Virus record (IMG/VR): IMGVR_UViG_3300045283_000116
Coordinates: 20,693-84,692 of that record
Strand: one strand, 5' to 3'
From: a virus
Length of the DNA: 64,000 bases
The first letter of the stretch is position 1. Each line of letters starts with the position of its first letter. A program made the position numbers and the translations under genes. Shown in pieces: positions 50,364 to 59,094 of the stretch. Under the pieces are notes generated by a model. The model searched no databases, was not told the DNA's origin, and saw only the letters and a program-made list of their open reading frames with translations.

Positions 50364-51439
50364 GGCTTCGCTCCTTCCATCTCGGCGACGCGGGCGATCC
50401 CGGCGTCGGTCAGGACCCGGCCGCCGCTCGCGACTTGCACGTAGCCGAGTTCGATGAGGTACGGCTCGACTCGCAGCGCGATTGCCTTCGAGTCCCTCGA
50501 TTTACCAATAGCCGTTGCGATGGCGTTGACGCTGGCCTGATAGCGCGTCTCGCCGCGCACGGTTCGCTTGCATCGCAGGAACATGAACTTGAGCATCGCC
50601 TGCATGTCCGGCGTCAGGCCGTCGCGCGCGATGCCGCCCACGTCGAGCACCTTCTGCGCCTCGGCCTTGCCGATCGTGTCCGTGGTCGCCCACAGCGCCG
50701 CGTTCTTGATGAGGTTGTTCATCTCGCGCGGTACGCCCCGACAGGCATGGGCAAACATCCGCGCGGCGTTGCGCCGTATCTGGAGGTTCAGCGTGTAGGC
50801 GTTGCGTGCCGCCATGAGGATCAAGTCGTCCTCGTCGTACGCGACCAGACGCGGCTTGAGCGCGAAGCGATTGACGAACGCGTCGGGCAACATGCCCTCG
50901 TCGGTGGTGGTGCCGATGACCGTGATCGCCGGGAAAGGCAGGACTCCAGTCTCGGTCGGCAGCACGCGGTCCTCCATCACCGCATACAGGACTTCGGGCT
51001 GAGTGGCCGCGGAACGTCCGCGCCGGTCGCCGATGCCCTGCTGGTGAATCTCCTCGATCTTGAGCACGTCGCCGTCCTTCATCGTCGTGCGCAAGGCGAG
51101 CAGCGTGTCGAAGCTGATCGGCGCTTCCACGTCGTATACCTCGACGCCGAGTTCGTTGGCGATGACGTGACTGAAGGTGGACTTTCCGGTGCCGCTCGCA
51201 GCCACGAGCAGCATGTGATCCATCGGCTTGCCGGTCGCCTTCGCGCGGTCGATGGCCGCGCGGGCTAGGGCCTTGGCCTGGCCCTGCCCGATGACGCCCG
51301 CCAGAGTTCGGGGGCGCATCGGGTTCTTGGTTCGGTCGTCGGTCGGGGTCGGGGCGAGCGCGTTGGCCGCGTGCTCGCCCTGCTTCTCGCGGGCGAAGGC
51401 GAGCAACGGTGGTTCTGCGGATCTGAAATCCCTCGTCAT
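50360..51439 (-). CDS. RuvB-like AAA+ branch-migration ATPase
   Basis: 359 residues. After a 40-residue extension, MRPRTLAGVIGQ matches the RuvB start, ASGTGKS (about 81-87) is Walker A, and LKIEEIHQ replaces the usual FIDEIH Walker B (first Asp to Glu). GTTTDEGMLPDAFVNRF is the sensor/arginine-finger region. The C-terminal winged helix is divergent. No RuvA or RuvC is visible; it may drive host RuvA or act in repair. Confidence 0.82.
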   Translation of the reverse strand: MTRDFRSAEPPLLAFAREKQGEHAANALAPTPTDDRTKNPMRPRTLAGVIGQGQAKALARAAIDRAKATGKPMDHMLLVAASGTGKSTFSHVIANELGVEVYDVEAPISFDTLLALRTTMKDGDVLKIEEIHQQGIGDRRGRSAATQPEVLYAVMEDRVLPTETGVLPFPAITVIGTTTDEGMLPDAFVNRFALKPRLVAYDEDDLILMAARNAYTLNLQIRRNAARMFAHACRGVPREMNNLIKNAALWATTDTIGKAEAQKVLDVGGIARDGLTPDMQAMLKFMFLRCKRTVRGETRYQASVNAIATAIGKSRDSKAIALRVEPYLIELGYVQVASGGRVLTDAGIARVAEMEGAKP

Positions 51440-51493
51440 GTGCGTACTCCTTTACGCTTGCGTGGAAAATCTACAGGAATGGGACTCGCCGTG

Positions 51494-52633
51494 TCACGGT
51501 GCCTGCGTGGCGGGAACCGGCCCGCTCCGCAGGCCCTTCGCCACCGCAGCCGCCCACGCCTCGTTGAGGTTGTCCTGCATGTCGCCGCCCTTCATCCGCA
51601 CGCGATCGGCGGCGTCGCCGTAGCCGAGTTCGAGCGAGTCCAGCGCGCCGAGCAGCTTGGCGTCGCCCATCGCGCGGTAGTTCCTACGCCAGCCTTTAGT
51701 CGCAGGCTTGGCCCTCGGAGGACCGGGCGAGCTCGCAGGGATTCGCGGCGCGTTGACCGGCACCACTCCGCCCGTCAGGCGGGGGTTGACGGCCGGACCC
51801 GCCATCAAGTCGTCGCGCCTGCGCAGGAACCGCGGGTTGCGCGGCTTGCCGCTCGCGGGGTGCAGGCCGTCGTGCTGAATCTCGATGACCGTGCCGACCC
51901 AATCCTGCGGGTTCGTCCAGATGTCCTCGCGCTGCTGGTCCGTGAAGCCGGTGCCGACCTTCGCGTACGCGCCGGAGCCTTCGATGGAGATCATCAGCGC
52001 GCCGAGTTGCGTTCCGTTGCGCCCGCTGCCGACCTCCATGTCGTAGACCTCGGCCTCGCACGTCTGGACGGGCTTGCACTTGATCCAGCTCGTTGAGCGT
52101 CCGGGTGAGTAGAGCGAGTCGACGCGCTTGAACATCGAGCCTTCGTAACCGGCCATGACCGCGGCCTGGTGCGCACGAGTCGTCGCCGGGCGGGCCGTCG
52201 AAAGCGAGACTTCAGTCCCGACGTTCAGGCCGGACTCGAGCATCGCGCGGCGCTCCGTCCACGGCAGGGTGCGTACGTCCACGCCGTCGCAGCGCAGGAT
52301 GTCGAAGACCACGTAGTGCAGGTCGTGCACGTGGCTGTGGCTCGTCATCTGCGACTGGACCGAACCCCAATCGTCGCCGTCGGGGTTCGCAACGATCTCG
52401 CCGTCGACGCACGTGTCGCGCGGGAGCAGGCCGACAACCCACTCGGCTTCCTTCAACCTCCCGGTGTAGTCGGAGCCGTTGCGGCCGCCGTACGTGTGCA
52501 CGCTGCCGTTCTCGTCGTTCCAGAGCAGTCCGCGCCAGCCGTCGAGCTTGTACTCGTGAATCCACTCGTCGGGGTTGTGGATCGGGTCGCCCGCCTGAGC
52601 GAGCATCGGTGACGCCCACGTGGGAGCAGCCAT
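51494..52633 (-). CDS. lig: ATP-dependent DNA ligase (LigD-ligase-like)
   Basis: 379 residues. Motif I KLDGWRG with adenylated Lys29, then DGEIV (motif III area), EGSMFKR (motif IV) and WIKCKP (motif V). An OB domain follows with FTDQQREDIW and IEIQHDGLHPAS. The last 80 residues are an extra helical tail. It lies in one operon with Ku and a zinc ribbon, suggesting end joining. Confidence 0.92.
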   Translation of the reverse strand: MAAPTWASPMLAQAGDPIHNPDEWIHEYKLDGWRGLLWNDENGSVHTYGGRNGSDYTGRLKEAEWVVGLLPRDTCVDGEIVANPDGDDWGSVQSQMTSHSHVHDLHYVVFDILRCDGVDVRTLPWTERRAMLESGLNVGTEVSLSTARPATTRAHQAAVMAGYEGSMFKRVDSLYSPGRSTSWIKCKPVQTCEAEVYDMEVGSGRNGTQLGALMISIEGSGAYAKVGTGFTDQQREDIWTNPQDWVGTVIEIQHDGLHPASGKPRNPRFLRRRDDLMAGPAVNPRLTGGVVPVNAPRIPASSPGPPRAKPATKGWRRNYRAMGDAKLLGALDSLELGYGDAADRVRMKGGDMQDNLNEAWAAAVAKGLRSGPVPATQAP

Positions 52634-52634
52634 G

Positions 52635-52931
52635 TCAGTCCTCCTCTACGAGTTCGGGCTGGCCCGCGACGAATCGCGCTTCCCAGCCGTCCTCGGTGTC
52701 GTCGTAGTCGCAGTTGCGGCAGTGCAGGCCGATCGTGTCGGACGTGTCCCAGAACATCTCGGTGCCGTCGTGGAAGTCGAAGACGAGTTCGGCTTTGCCC
52801 TCCGTGTTCGCGACCACGCCGATCGTCACGCCCAGGTGGCCGATGACCTGTTCGACGGACTTGAGTCCCTCGCTTTCGTGGCACTCCGGGCACACGAGGA
52901 TCTTCGGTTCGTTCGCGTCGGTGGCGCTCAT
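52635..52931 (-). CDS. Zinc-ribbon protein between Ku and ligase
   Basis: 98 residues, four-base overlap with Ku and a 1-base gap to the ligase. CPECHE near residue 14 and CRNCDYD near 73 form one zinc site split by a beta domain. Position in the middle of the Ku-ligase operon makes it a candidate third component of the repair system. Confidence 0.7.
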   Translation of the reverse strand: MSATDANEPKILVCPECHESEGLKSVEQVIGHLGVTIGVVANTEGKAELVFDFHDGTEMFWDTSDTIGLHCRNCDYDDTEDGWEARFVAGQPELVEED

Positions 52932-53764
52932 GACTTCGCCGCCTTACGCGCGGCGGGCTTCTTCGCGGCGGGCTTCGCCTTGTCCAGCGCGGCGCTCATC
53001 GCAGCCATGAGGTCAGGCACCGCGGCCGCCGCGCTCGGCGCGGAAGTCGCGACGGGAGTCTGGCCGGAGAGCACCTGCTGCACGAGTGCGTCACGCCGTT
53101 GTGCGTACGTGTCGACGAACGCGGTGTGCGAGAAGTCGTCCATGCTCAGACCGGCCGACTGCGCGAACGTCTCGAACGCCTGAGCGGCCTGCTCGTTCTC
53201 CTCAAACTTGTGCTCGCGCACGTCGTTGAGCTCGTTCGTGTACGGGAGCGCGTGGCCGGTGAGCCCGTGCTCGTCCGCCGTGATCGCCATCAGCGCCGGG
53301 CGGGTACCGGCGCGAGCCGAGAACTCCGTGATGACCGCGCGCCCGCTGGCGAGTAGGCCGTTCCACAGGATGTTCGCGGGCTGCTCAGAGCCGGGAACCT
53401 TGTCGTCGGGCACGATGCGGTACTTCGCGCTGGTGAGCGCGGACGGGATGCTGTCCTGCAACGGGAGTCCGAGGATCTCCATCGTGTCGGTTCGGTCCGC
53501 GTCGATGAGCGCCGCGTGCTGCTCGGGCGTGACCGGGCGCACGTCGTTCTTGCCGATGGCGATGCCCTTGTGCATCGCGGCCGTCTCGAGAATCGTGCCG
53601 TCGATCGCGCACGTGTTGTGCTGCTTGATCGGTTCGTCGTGGCACGGGCAGAGGTTCTTGAACCCGCTCGCGCTCGCGCTGGACGAGACGATCGAGTAGC
53701 CCTTCAAGTGGATCGGGAAGCCCGCGAAGTTGATCGCGGATGCCCATGCGGAACGTGCAGCCAT
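52928..53764 (-). CDS. ku: Ku-like DNA-end-binding protein
   Basis: 278 residues. SAWASAINFAGFPIHLKGYS matches the start of bacterial Ku (W-x-G-x-I-x-F-G-L...P-V-K-L). The ring region follows: a NLCPCHDEPIKQ segment, VTPEQHAALI, EILGLPLQDSIPS, and LLASGRAVITEFSARAG. A basic KPAAKKPAARKAAKS tail resembles the Lys-rich C-termini of bacterial Ku. It would thread DNA ends and recruit the ligase. Confidence 0.85.
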   Translation of the reverse strand: MAARSAWASAINFAGFPIHLKGYSIVSSSASASGFKNLCPCHDEPIKQHNTCAIDGTILETAAMHKGIAIGKNDVRPVTPEQHAALIDADRTDTMEILGLPLQDSIPSALTSAKYRIVPDDKVPGSEQPANILWNGLLASGRAVITEFSARAGTRPALMAITADEHGLTGHALPYTNELNDVREHKFEENEQAAQAFETFAQSAGLSMDDFSHTAFVDTYAQRRDALVQQVLSGQTPVATSAPSAAAAVPDLMAAMSAALDKAKPAAKKPAARKAAKS

Positions 53765-53787
53765 GTTGTGTCTCCAGTTGTTCGGTA

Positions 53788-54018
53788 CTAGAAGATTCGG
53801 TCGTGGTCGATGAGCCCGCAGCGCAGGCATTCCGCGCCCGCCATGTGGTCATCGTGGTAGTGCCAGACGTGGCCGACGAGCGCACACTTCGCCTGCGCTC
53901 GCTTGGCCTTCGCGACTTCCACCGAGTTGAGTTCGTTGGCGAATCGTTCGCGTGCGAGGAACTTGCGCACCTGCCGCTGGCGTGGCGTCTCGCTAGTTGG
54001 TGTCGGCGACGAGCACAC
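53788..54018 (-). CDS. Small zinc-finger protein
   Basis: 76 residues from GTG (a later GTG is possible), overlapping the upstream gene by 26 bases. CALVGHVWHYHDDH and ECLRCGL give a C/H-x..-CxxC zinc site. It ends 23 bases before the Ku start. Confidence 0.55.
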   Translation of the reverse strand: MCSSPTPTSETPRQRQVRKFLARERFANELNSVEVAKAKRAQAKCALVGHVWHYHDDHMAGAECLRCGLIDHDRIF

Positions 54019-54544
54019 GCGGGAGCCTCTTGAACAGGGTCATGATCGCCTCGTGGAGCGCGCCCTCGCTCTCCATGTGCTTGATGTCGATCGGGCCGAT
54101 CGGAACGTCGAGGTTGTTCGCCTCGTCGCGCACCCACACGGTGACTTCGCCCTCGCCCATGTTGATCTTCACGAGCGCGGCGACAATGTCCTCGGGCAGG
54201 TTCGCAAGCTCGTCCGCGAACATCTCGAGTGCCTGCTCGGGAGCCCTTCCCAGGACTGGAGTCGCAGCCATGAGCACGCGCGGGCACTTGAGGAAAACTT
54301 CCTCCAGCACGCGCGCCGGGTCGAACGTGACCTCGGGGATCGGCTGATCCATCGTGTCGGTCTTGTTCGCGTGCTTGCGCTCGACCTCGTAGCCGAGTTC
54401 GACCGCCATGTCCACGATCGCCGCGGACGTGGGCACTGCGCCCTCGTCGAACGCGAAGGCGATCTGCGAAGCGTCGCGCTGCGACAGGCCGGTGAGCGCG
54501 ACGATGCGCTCGACGAGCTCCTGAAAGTCATCCATGACGGGCAT
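53993..54544 (-). CDS. Hypothetical acidic protein
   Basis: 183 residues (start at 54544 or 54535). The N-terminal 60 residues look like a helical domain (LVERIVALTGLSQRDASQIA). The rest is alpha/beta. An exact dispersed motif lies inside at 54254. No family was recognised. Confidence 0.6.
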   Translation of the reverse strand: MPVMDDFQELVERIVALTGLSQRDASQIAFAFDEGAVPTSAAIVDMAVELGYEVERKHANKTDTMDQPIPEVTFDPARVLEEVFLKCPRVLMAATPVLGRAPEQALEMFADELANLPEDIVAALVKINMGEGEVTVWVRDEANNLDVPIGPIDIKHMESEGALHEAIMTLFKRLPRVLVADTN

Positions 54545-54815
54545 CCTTGATTCGTTGCAGCACGCGCTCGGGCGGCTCGCCGTAGTTGGCTTCGAGCGCC
54601 GCGTAGAGCGTGGCGTTCGGGTTGTTGAAGTAGTGCAGGCCCGCGTTCACGAGCAAGTTGAGCGCGTCGACCATGCCCTCGTCGGGCAGGTCGCATTCGA
54701 CGATGATCTCGTCGGCTGCGCGCGTGAATGCCGCGCGCAGCCGGTCGGTGATGGGCGGGAGGTATTCGGTCATGCCGGTCTCGCCGTTGTAGAAGGTGTC
54801 GCGATCGGTGCTCAT
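54528..54815 (-). CDS. Hypothetical helical protein
   Basis: 95 residues, ATGA overlap with the upstream gene. Helical, with repeated Ala/Leu/Asp (LRAAFTRAADEIIVE, ALNLLVNAGLHYF). Function unknown; part of the MoxR-VWA-Ku operon. Confidence 0.6.
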   Translation of the reverse strand: MSTDRDTFYNGETGMTEYLPPITDRLRAAFTRAADEIIVECDLPDEGMVDALNLLVNAGLHYFNNPNATLYAALEANYGEPPERVLQRIKDARHG

Positions 54816-55780
54816 GCGTCCGCGCCCATATCGCCGAGCTTCTCGAGCGCCTCGTCCAACTGCTCGAGGTTCTGGTCGATCTCGTCGCGCGAAATCCCGA
54901 CGAGAGTCTCGAACTGAGCAACCGCACCGGCCAGCTTGCGCCGTTCCAGGTGCAGGTTCGTGAGCAGGTCCGAGCGCACCTTGCCGCCGTTCGCGTTGCG
55001 CAGACGGTTCGTGGCCTTCTCCAGTAGCTCGCGGCTCGTCTCCTGCGCGTTCAGCGCGAAGTGCTTGGCGACCATCTTCTCCGCCTCCTCATCGCGCACG
55101 AGCGGGATGATGTGGAAGTCCGCGCGCTCGCCGTAAAGCTCCGCGAGCGCCGCCTGCATCCCGAGCAGGATCGGTTCGGTCGGCTCGTTCGTGCGCCCGA
55201 CGATGTGCGTGTCGGGCACGAAGTACAGACCGCCAGCCTTGCGTCGCACGTTCTGCGCGCCCAGGTCTTGCAGCATCTCGCGGATCGCGTTGCGGATCTT
55301 CGGACCCGGAACCGTCTTCTGGTTCTTGGCGAAGTGCGCGCGGATGGTGTCCTCGAGCCCGCGAAGCGAGGCGTAATCGCTGTCGAGATCCTTCACGGTG
55401 ATGTCGTCCTGCGCCTTGTCGTACACGAGCGTCATCGACTTCTCGTGTTCGATGAGGCGCGCCTGTTCGTCGCGCACCTTGCGCGTGATCTGGTAGACGA
55501 CCTCGGTCGCGCTCTCCATCACGCGATCGACCGCGACCTCGACGCCCGCGCCGCCGCGCCGCGTCTCCACGGAACGGCAGGCCGACATGAAGATTTCCGC
55601 GCCCTTGCGCGTCTTGGGCAGCACGTTCACGTCGAGTCCGTGGATGCCCCACACGCGCACGAGCTTCGTGGCGCTCTGCGGATCGTCCGGGAGCGTGTAC
55701 GTCGCGAGCCGCCCGAGCAGCTTCATGTCCTTCGCCGCCTTCGCGGATACAGCCTTCGCGCCGCTGAGGTTCGCAGCCAT
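54812..55780 (-). CDS. Conserved actinophage protein of unknown function
   Basis: 322 residues. VWGIHGLDVNVLPKTRKG and FMSACRSVETRRGG form a conserved-looking block I associate, from memory and unverified, with DUF6744 of actinophages. The second half is helical coiled coil. It follows the VWA gene by 13 bases, so it may be a client or partner of the MoxR-VWA machine. Confidence 0.65.
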   Translation of the reverse strand: MAANLSGAKAVSAKAAKDMKLLGRLATYTLPDDPQSATKLVRVWGIHGLDVNVLPKTRKGAEIFMSACRSVETRRGGAGVEVAVDRVMESATEVVYQITRKVRDEQARLIEHEKSMTLVYDKAQDDITVKDLDSDYASLRGLEDTIRAHFAKNQKTVPGPKIRNAIREMLQDLGAQNVRRKAGGLYFVPDTHIVGRTNEPTEPILLGMQAALAELYGERADFHIIPLVRDEEAEKMVAKHFALNAQETSRELLEKATNRLRNANGGKVRSDLLTNLHLERRKLAGAVAQFETLVGISRDEIDQNLEQLDEALEKLGDMGADA

Positions 55781-55793
55781 GTCTAGCCTCCAG

Positions 55794-57428
55794 TTAGGTG
55801 ATGTTCTGCGCGAGCTTCGTGCTCGCATCGTTTGACCCGGCGAGGTCTTGCACGTCGACGACGTACTCGCACATCTGGCCGAGATAGGCGTTGTTCGGGC
55901 ACAGGATCGAGATCCCGTGGATGCGCACGCCGAGTTCGTTCAGCGCGTGCTTGATCGTCTGGTCGGCCTCGCGGAAGTAGTCCTGACCGTCCCCGATGAG
56001 GATGATGTCCGCGGTCTTGAACGCGGGCACGTCGCGCATGATCCGCAACGCTGCGGTCATGCCCGTTCGCGTGCTCGTCCCGCCGCCGAAGAAGTGGCTC
56101 GCGTAGTCGAGCACGACGTTCGGGTCCGCGGGCACGCCCTTCGGGAAGAACCATTCCTTGCACTGGTTCTCGCTACCGAACTCGATGCCCGCGAACTCGC
56201 GCTTCTCGCGCTGCGCGATCGTGAGCAGGCACAGTGCGAGCGAGGACGCCCAGACGAACGGTTCGCCGCCCATCGAGCCCGAGCCGTCCGTCACGCAGAT
56301 GATCGGCCCGCGCCCGGCGGGCATCTTGCCGCTCATGTCGTATTGCAGGACCGCGTTGTCCGCGAAGTCCCTCATGAACGTGGTCTTGATGAGCCGGTTG
56401 TCCGAGAACGCCCGCGCGAGTTCGTGCGGGAGCATCCGACTGAAGTCTCGGCCCGTGGTGATGCCCACGGGCTCGATCGGGACGTTCTTCGTTCGAGCCT
56501 CGCGCTTGAAGCGCATGTCGCGATACAGCCGCCCGAGCATGGCCGCGATCTTCTTGAGGTCACGGTTCTCGCTCCACTTCTCCGCGAGCGCGATCTGCTG
56601 GTCGGGCGTGAGGTTGTGCGACTCGCCGCCGCCGATGCCCGGAATCGAGTGGAGAGCTTCGACTGCCTCCGCGCCCGCCTGAGCGGCGTCGCGCGCGGCT
56701 GCGCTGGCGTCGGCGACCACGCTGCTCGTTCGATGCGCGTGGTCGAGTTCGGCAAGAAGTTCGCTCGCGGTCTGGCGACGCTTGGCGACGCCCTTGATCT
56801 CGCGCTTGGTCTGGTCGGTGACCTGACCCGCGTGGTCGATCTCGGCGCGCGCGCGGTCGCGAAGGTTGTCCATCATGTCCTGCGCGTCGCGCATCTCCTG
56901 TTCGACCTGCTCGGCCTCGTCGGCGCGCGCGACGTGCTCGGCCAGCCGCGTCTGTGCGGACTCCTCGAGCGACTTGCGCATCGCCATCGCCCCAAACAGG
57001 GACTCAAGTTCGTTGTTGCGCGTGTACGGGCGCGACTCCTGAAAGCCCTCGCTGATGAGCGTCTCCGCGAGAATCTCACGGTTGAGCCGGTGGCTCAGGC
57101 GCACGTCGTCCGCGCGGCGAAGCTCGGGTTCGTCGAGCGAGAAGTTCGCACGCGCCACGTCACGCAGAAGCTCGGGGAACGTCGACCAGTGATGGTCGTG
57201 CTGCGTCTTGCGCTCGTTGCCGTGCTCGTCGGTCTCCGTGCGCTCGTAGTGCACGATCGGCGGGTTGCGCGTGGCAGCCTTGAACCGTTCGGTTCGCGCG
57301 GCCGACTCCGCGATGATGTTGTCACGCAGCGGGTCCGCGGTCAGGCCCGACTTGCTGAGTTCCTGCGGCTTGCGCGCCGCGATCAGGGAACGAACCCTGT
57401 TCGCGGCGCGCGTGAAGTCCATGCCCAT
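55794..57428 (-). CDS. VWA-domain protein (CobT/ViaA-like)
   Basis: 544 residues. A long helical, Arg/Glu-rich N-terminal 360 residues precedes a von Willebrand A domain. The MIDAS motif DGSGSM is at about 379, the second loop is GGGTSTRTG, and ILIGDGQDYF is the third metal loop. It is paired with the MoxR ATPase 10 bases upstream, as in RavA-ViaA and CobS-CobT. Together they probably form a chaperone or remodelling machine; the client is unknown. Confidence 0.85.
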   Translation of the reverse strand: MGMDFTRAANRVRSLIAARKPQELSKSGLTADPLRDNIIAESAARTERFKAATRNPPIVHYERTETDEHGNERKTQHDHHWSTFPELLRDVARANFSLDEPELRRADDVRLSHRLNREILAETLISEGFQESRPYTRNNELESLFGAMAMRKSLEESAQTRLAEHVARADEAEQVEQEMRDAQDMMDNLRDRARAEIDHAGQVTDQTKREIKGVAKRRQTASELLAELDHAHRTSSVVADASAAARDAAQAGAEAVEALHSIPGIGGGESHNLTPDQQIALAEKWSENRDLKKIAAMLGRLYRDMRFKREARTKNVPIEPVGITTGRDFSRMLPHELARAFSDNRLIKTTFMRDFADNAVLQYDMSGKMPAGRGPIICVTDGSGSMGGEPFVWASSLALCLLTIAQREKREFAGIEFGSENQCKEWFFPKGVPADPNVVLDYASHFFGGGTSTRTGMTAALRIMRDVPAFKTADIILIGDGQDYFREADQTIKHALNELGVRIHGISILCPNNAYLGQMCEYVVDVQDLAGSNDASTKLAQNIT

Positions 57429-57437
57429 GCGCGCCTC

Positions 57438-58739
57438 CTACGGCTTGTACTTGGTGGGAAGGTCGTTGTCGTAGAACCACTTGCGCACCGACAGCAGTTC
57501 GTTGGACAGTTCGCGCAACGCAGCCGCGTCGCGCTTCTCTGAGTCCGCCTCCGCGAGGATCGCGTCGACGCGCTTGTTCACTTCCTCGATCATGCGCGAG
57601 GCCGCGATCGCCTTCGACAGAACCTCGGAATCGAGATCCTCGTTCGGGGGCGTGCCCTCGATCGTCGGGCGCACTTCCTCGACGGACGCGAACGCCTTGG
57701 CCGCCTCTTGGCGCTTGGCCGTGGCCTCGCGCTCGAAGCGCCCGTGGTACTTGAGCACGAGCTTGTGCGCGAGCGGAATGTCGTCCTGGTCGCGCCACAT
57801 GCCGTGTTCGCAGATGGCGAGGTCTTCGGCGATCGTGTGGTCGCGCCCGCTCATCCATGCGTTCGCACGGCACACGAGCACGAGCTCGACCCAGCGCCGC
57901 GGCGAAACGATCAGGCCCTCGGCCTTGCTCTCGCTGCGCAGGGATGCGGCCGCGTCGAGAAACTCCGGCGACAGTTGGACGTTCGCCACAGCGTCGCGCG
58001 CGGCGACGTACTGGTCGAGCGTGACGGTCTCGCGTGGCGCGGCCGAGCCGGTGCGCACCATCGAACCGTTGTCGATCAGTTCGCCGTTGACGTTCGTCCC
58101 GGCCAGCCGCCGCGCGTGATCGCGCCGCAGCAGTTCCTTGAAACTGTCGTCGCTGCGAATGTCCTCGATCTTGAGCATCACGGTCACGCGATCGCTGATC
58201 GCCTGCGCCTGCGCGTTCTCCGGGTCAAACCACGTGTTCGAGCCGGACACGACGAATTGGATCGGCGTTTTCTTCATGCCGCCGTTGTGCTCGGCCATGC
58301 GCTCCTGCGTGTTCATGAACGACAGGCACGCATCGAGCAGCGGCCCGTTCGCACGCGGAAGCTCGTCGAGGAACACGATGTGCGCGTTCGGCGCGTAATG
58401 CGCGACGTTGCGCTCGAAGTCTCCGGTCTTGGCGAAGTTCGCCATGTCGTACGGGCCGATGACCGCATCCGCGCCGAGCGTGCCGTGCAGGATCTTGCCG
58501 AAGTAGCGCACGTCCGTGATCGACTTCGCGAACTCGGTGAGCGCGAGGGACTTCGCCACGCCCGACTCCCCGATCATGTGCGCGTTGACGCCCGCGAGCG
58601 CGGCGCGTAGGAGCACGCGCATCTCGAGGTCGCGCTCGACCAAGACTTCGGTCGTGATGTAGGTGATGATGCGATCGAAGTCTGCGGGTTCGACCGCGAC
58701 TTGCGCGGGGGCGACGGCCCCGGTGCGCGTGGCAGGCAT
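57438..58739 (-). CDS. MoxR/RavA-family AAA+ ATPase
   Basis: 433 residues. Walker A GESGVAKS (57-64) has the Ala typical of MoxR; Walker B IVFLDELPRAN is at 121-131; VSGSNTWFDPENAQ is sensor I. The C-terminal lid is followed by a helical extension. It is the first gene after a promoter of the right-arm family and heads the operon VWA, unknown, Ku, ligase, RuvB-like. Confidence 0.88.
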   Translation of the reverse strand: MPATRTGAVAPAQVAVEPADFDRIITYITTEVLVERDLEMRVLLRAALAGVNAHMIGESGVAKSLALTEFAKSITDVRYFGKILHGTLGADAVIGPYDMANFAKTGDFERNVAHYAPNAHIVFLDELPRANGPLLDACLSFMNTQERMAEHNGGMKKTPIQFVVSGSNTWFDPENAQAQAISDRVTVMLKIEDIRSDDSFKELLRRDHARRLAGTNVNGELIDNGSMVRTGSAAPRETVTLDQYVAARDAVANVQLSPEFLDAAASLRSESKAEGLIVSPRRWVELVLVCRANAWMSGRDHTIAEDLAICEHGMWRDQDDIPLAHKLVLKYHGRFEREATAKRQEAAKAFASVEEVRPTIEGTPPNEDLDSEVLSKAIAASRMIEEVNKRVDAILAEADSEKRDAAALRELSNELLSVRKWFYDNDLPTKYKP

Positions 58740-58792
58740 TGTTCGGTTCTCCAGACTCTAGTTTGACGTTCGGGTCGGGCGGCCTACAGACC

Positions 58793-58821
58793 AGTATGGG
58801 TCGTCGGCCGCCCCATTCTCA
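58793..58821 (-). promoter_or_regulatory. Right-arm promoter A (before the MoxR gene)
   Basis: On the minus strand TGAGAA, 17 bases, CATACT, with the spacer GC-rich and partly symmetric. Predicted start near 58785, giving a 45-base leader to the ATG at 58739 with GGAGA as ribosome site. The core matches two other copies near 61.9 and 63.3 kb in both boxes and exact spacing. Confidence 0.7.
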
Positions 58822-58863
58822 GTTCTAGGGGAAGGTTTTTCTCGCGCGTGTAAATCCTACGCG

Positions 58864-59094
58864 CTACGTGGTGGGCAGGTGCGGGTCGTCGAGCGCGAGT
58901 TCGCGGTCGCACACGAGGCAGATGAGCACCTGTTCGTCCACGTGCTCGACCGTGCGCGTGTCGTCGTCGTCGACGCCAACCCAGCGCGCCGACTTCATGT
59001 CCCACACGGGCGTTCGTTCGACTTGCGCGCGCGTGCTCACCACGAGTGAGGCTTCGCTCGCGCACGACGGGCAGATGAGGTTCGGTGGGCTCAT
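58864..59094 (-). CDS. Zinc-ribbon protein
   Basis: 76 residues, ATGA overlap with the upstream gene. CPSCASE near the start and CLVCDREL near the end form a rubredoxin-like zinc ribbon around a beta segment. It ends before promoter A. Confidence 0.7.
   Translation of the reverse strand: MSPPNLICPSCASEASLVVSTRAQVERTPVWDMKSARWVGVDDDDTRTVEHVDEQVLICLVCDRELALDDPHLPTT

Larger units (their letters stand above)
2375..54263. repeat. Dispersed near-palindrome GACTGGAGTC (15 exact copies)
   Basis: Exact GACTGGAGTC starts at 2375, 14384, 19056, 19956, 20592, 23813, 26082, 27564, 45187 and 54254. The reverse complement GACTCCAGTC starts at 17307, 35326, 39215, 43336 and 50942. The fully symmetric GACTCGAGTC occurs at 7465 and 28739. 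One-mismatch copies include 1246, 2985, 3893, 4283, 5856, 16277, 18020, 20091, 28020, 38381, 39900, 42709, 44398, 45756, 46452 and 50352. Most copies lie inside genes, in both orientations. Confidence 0.85.
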
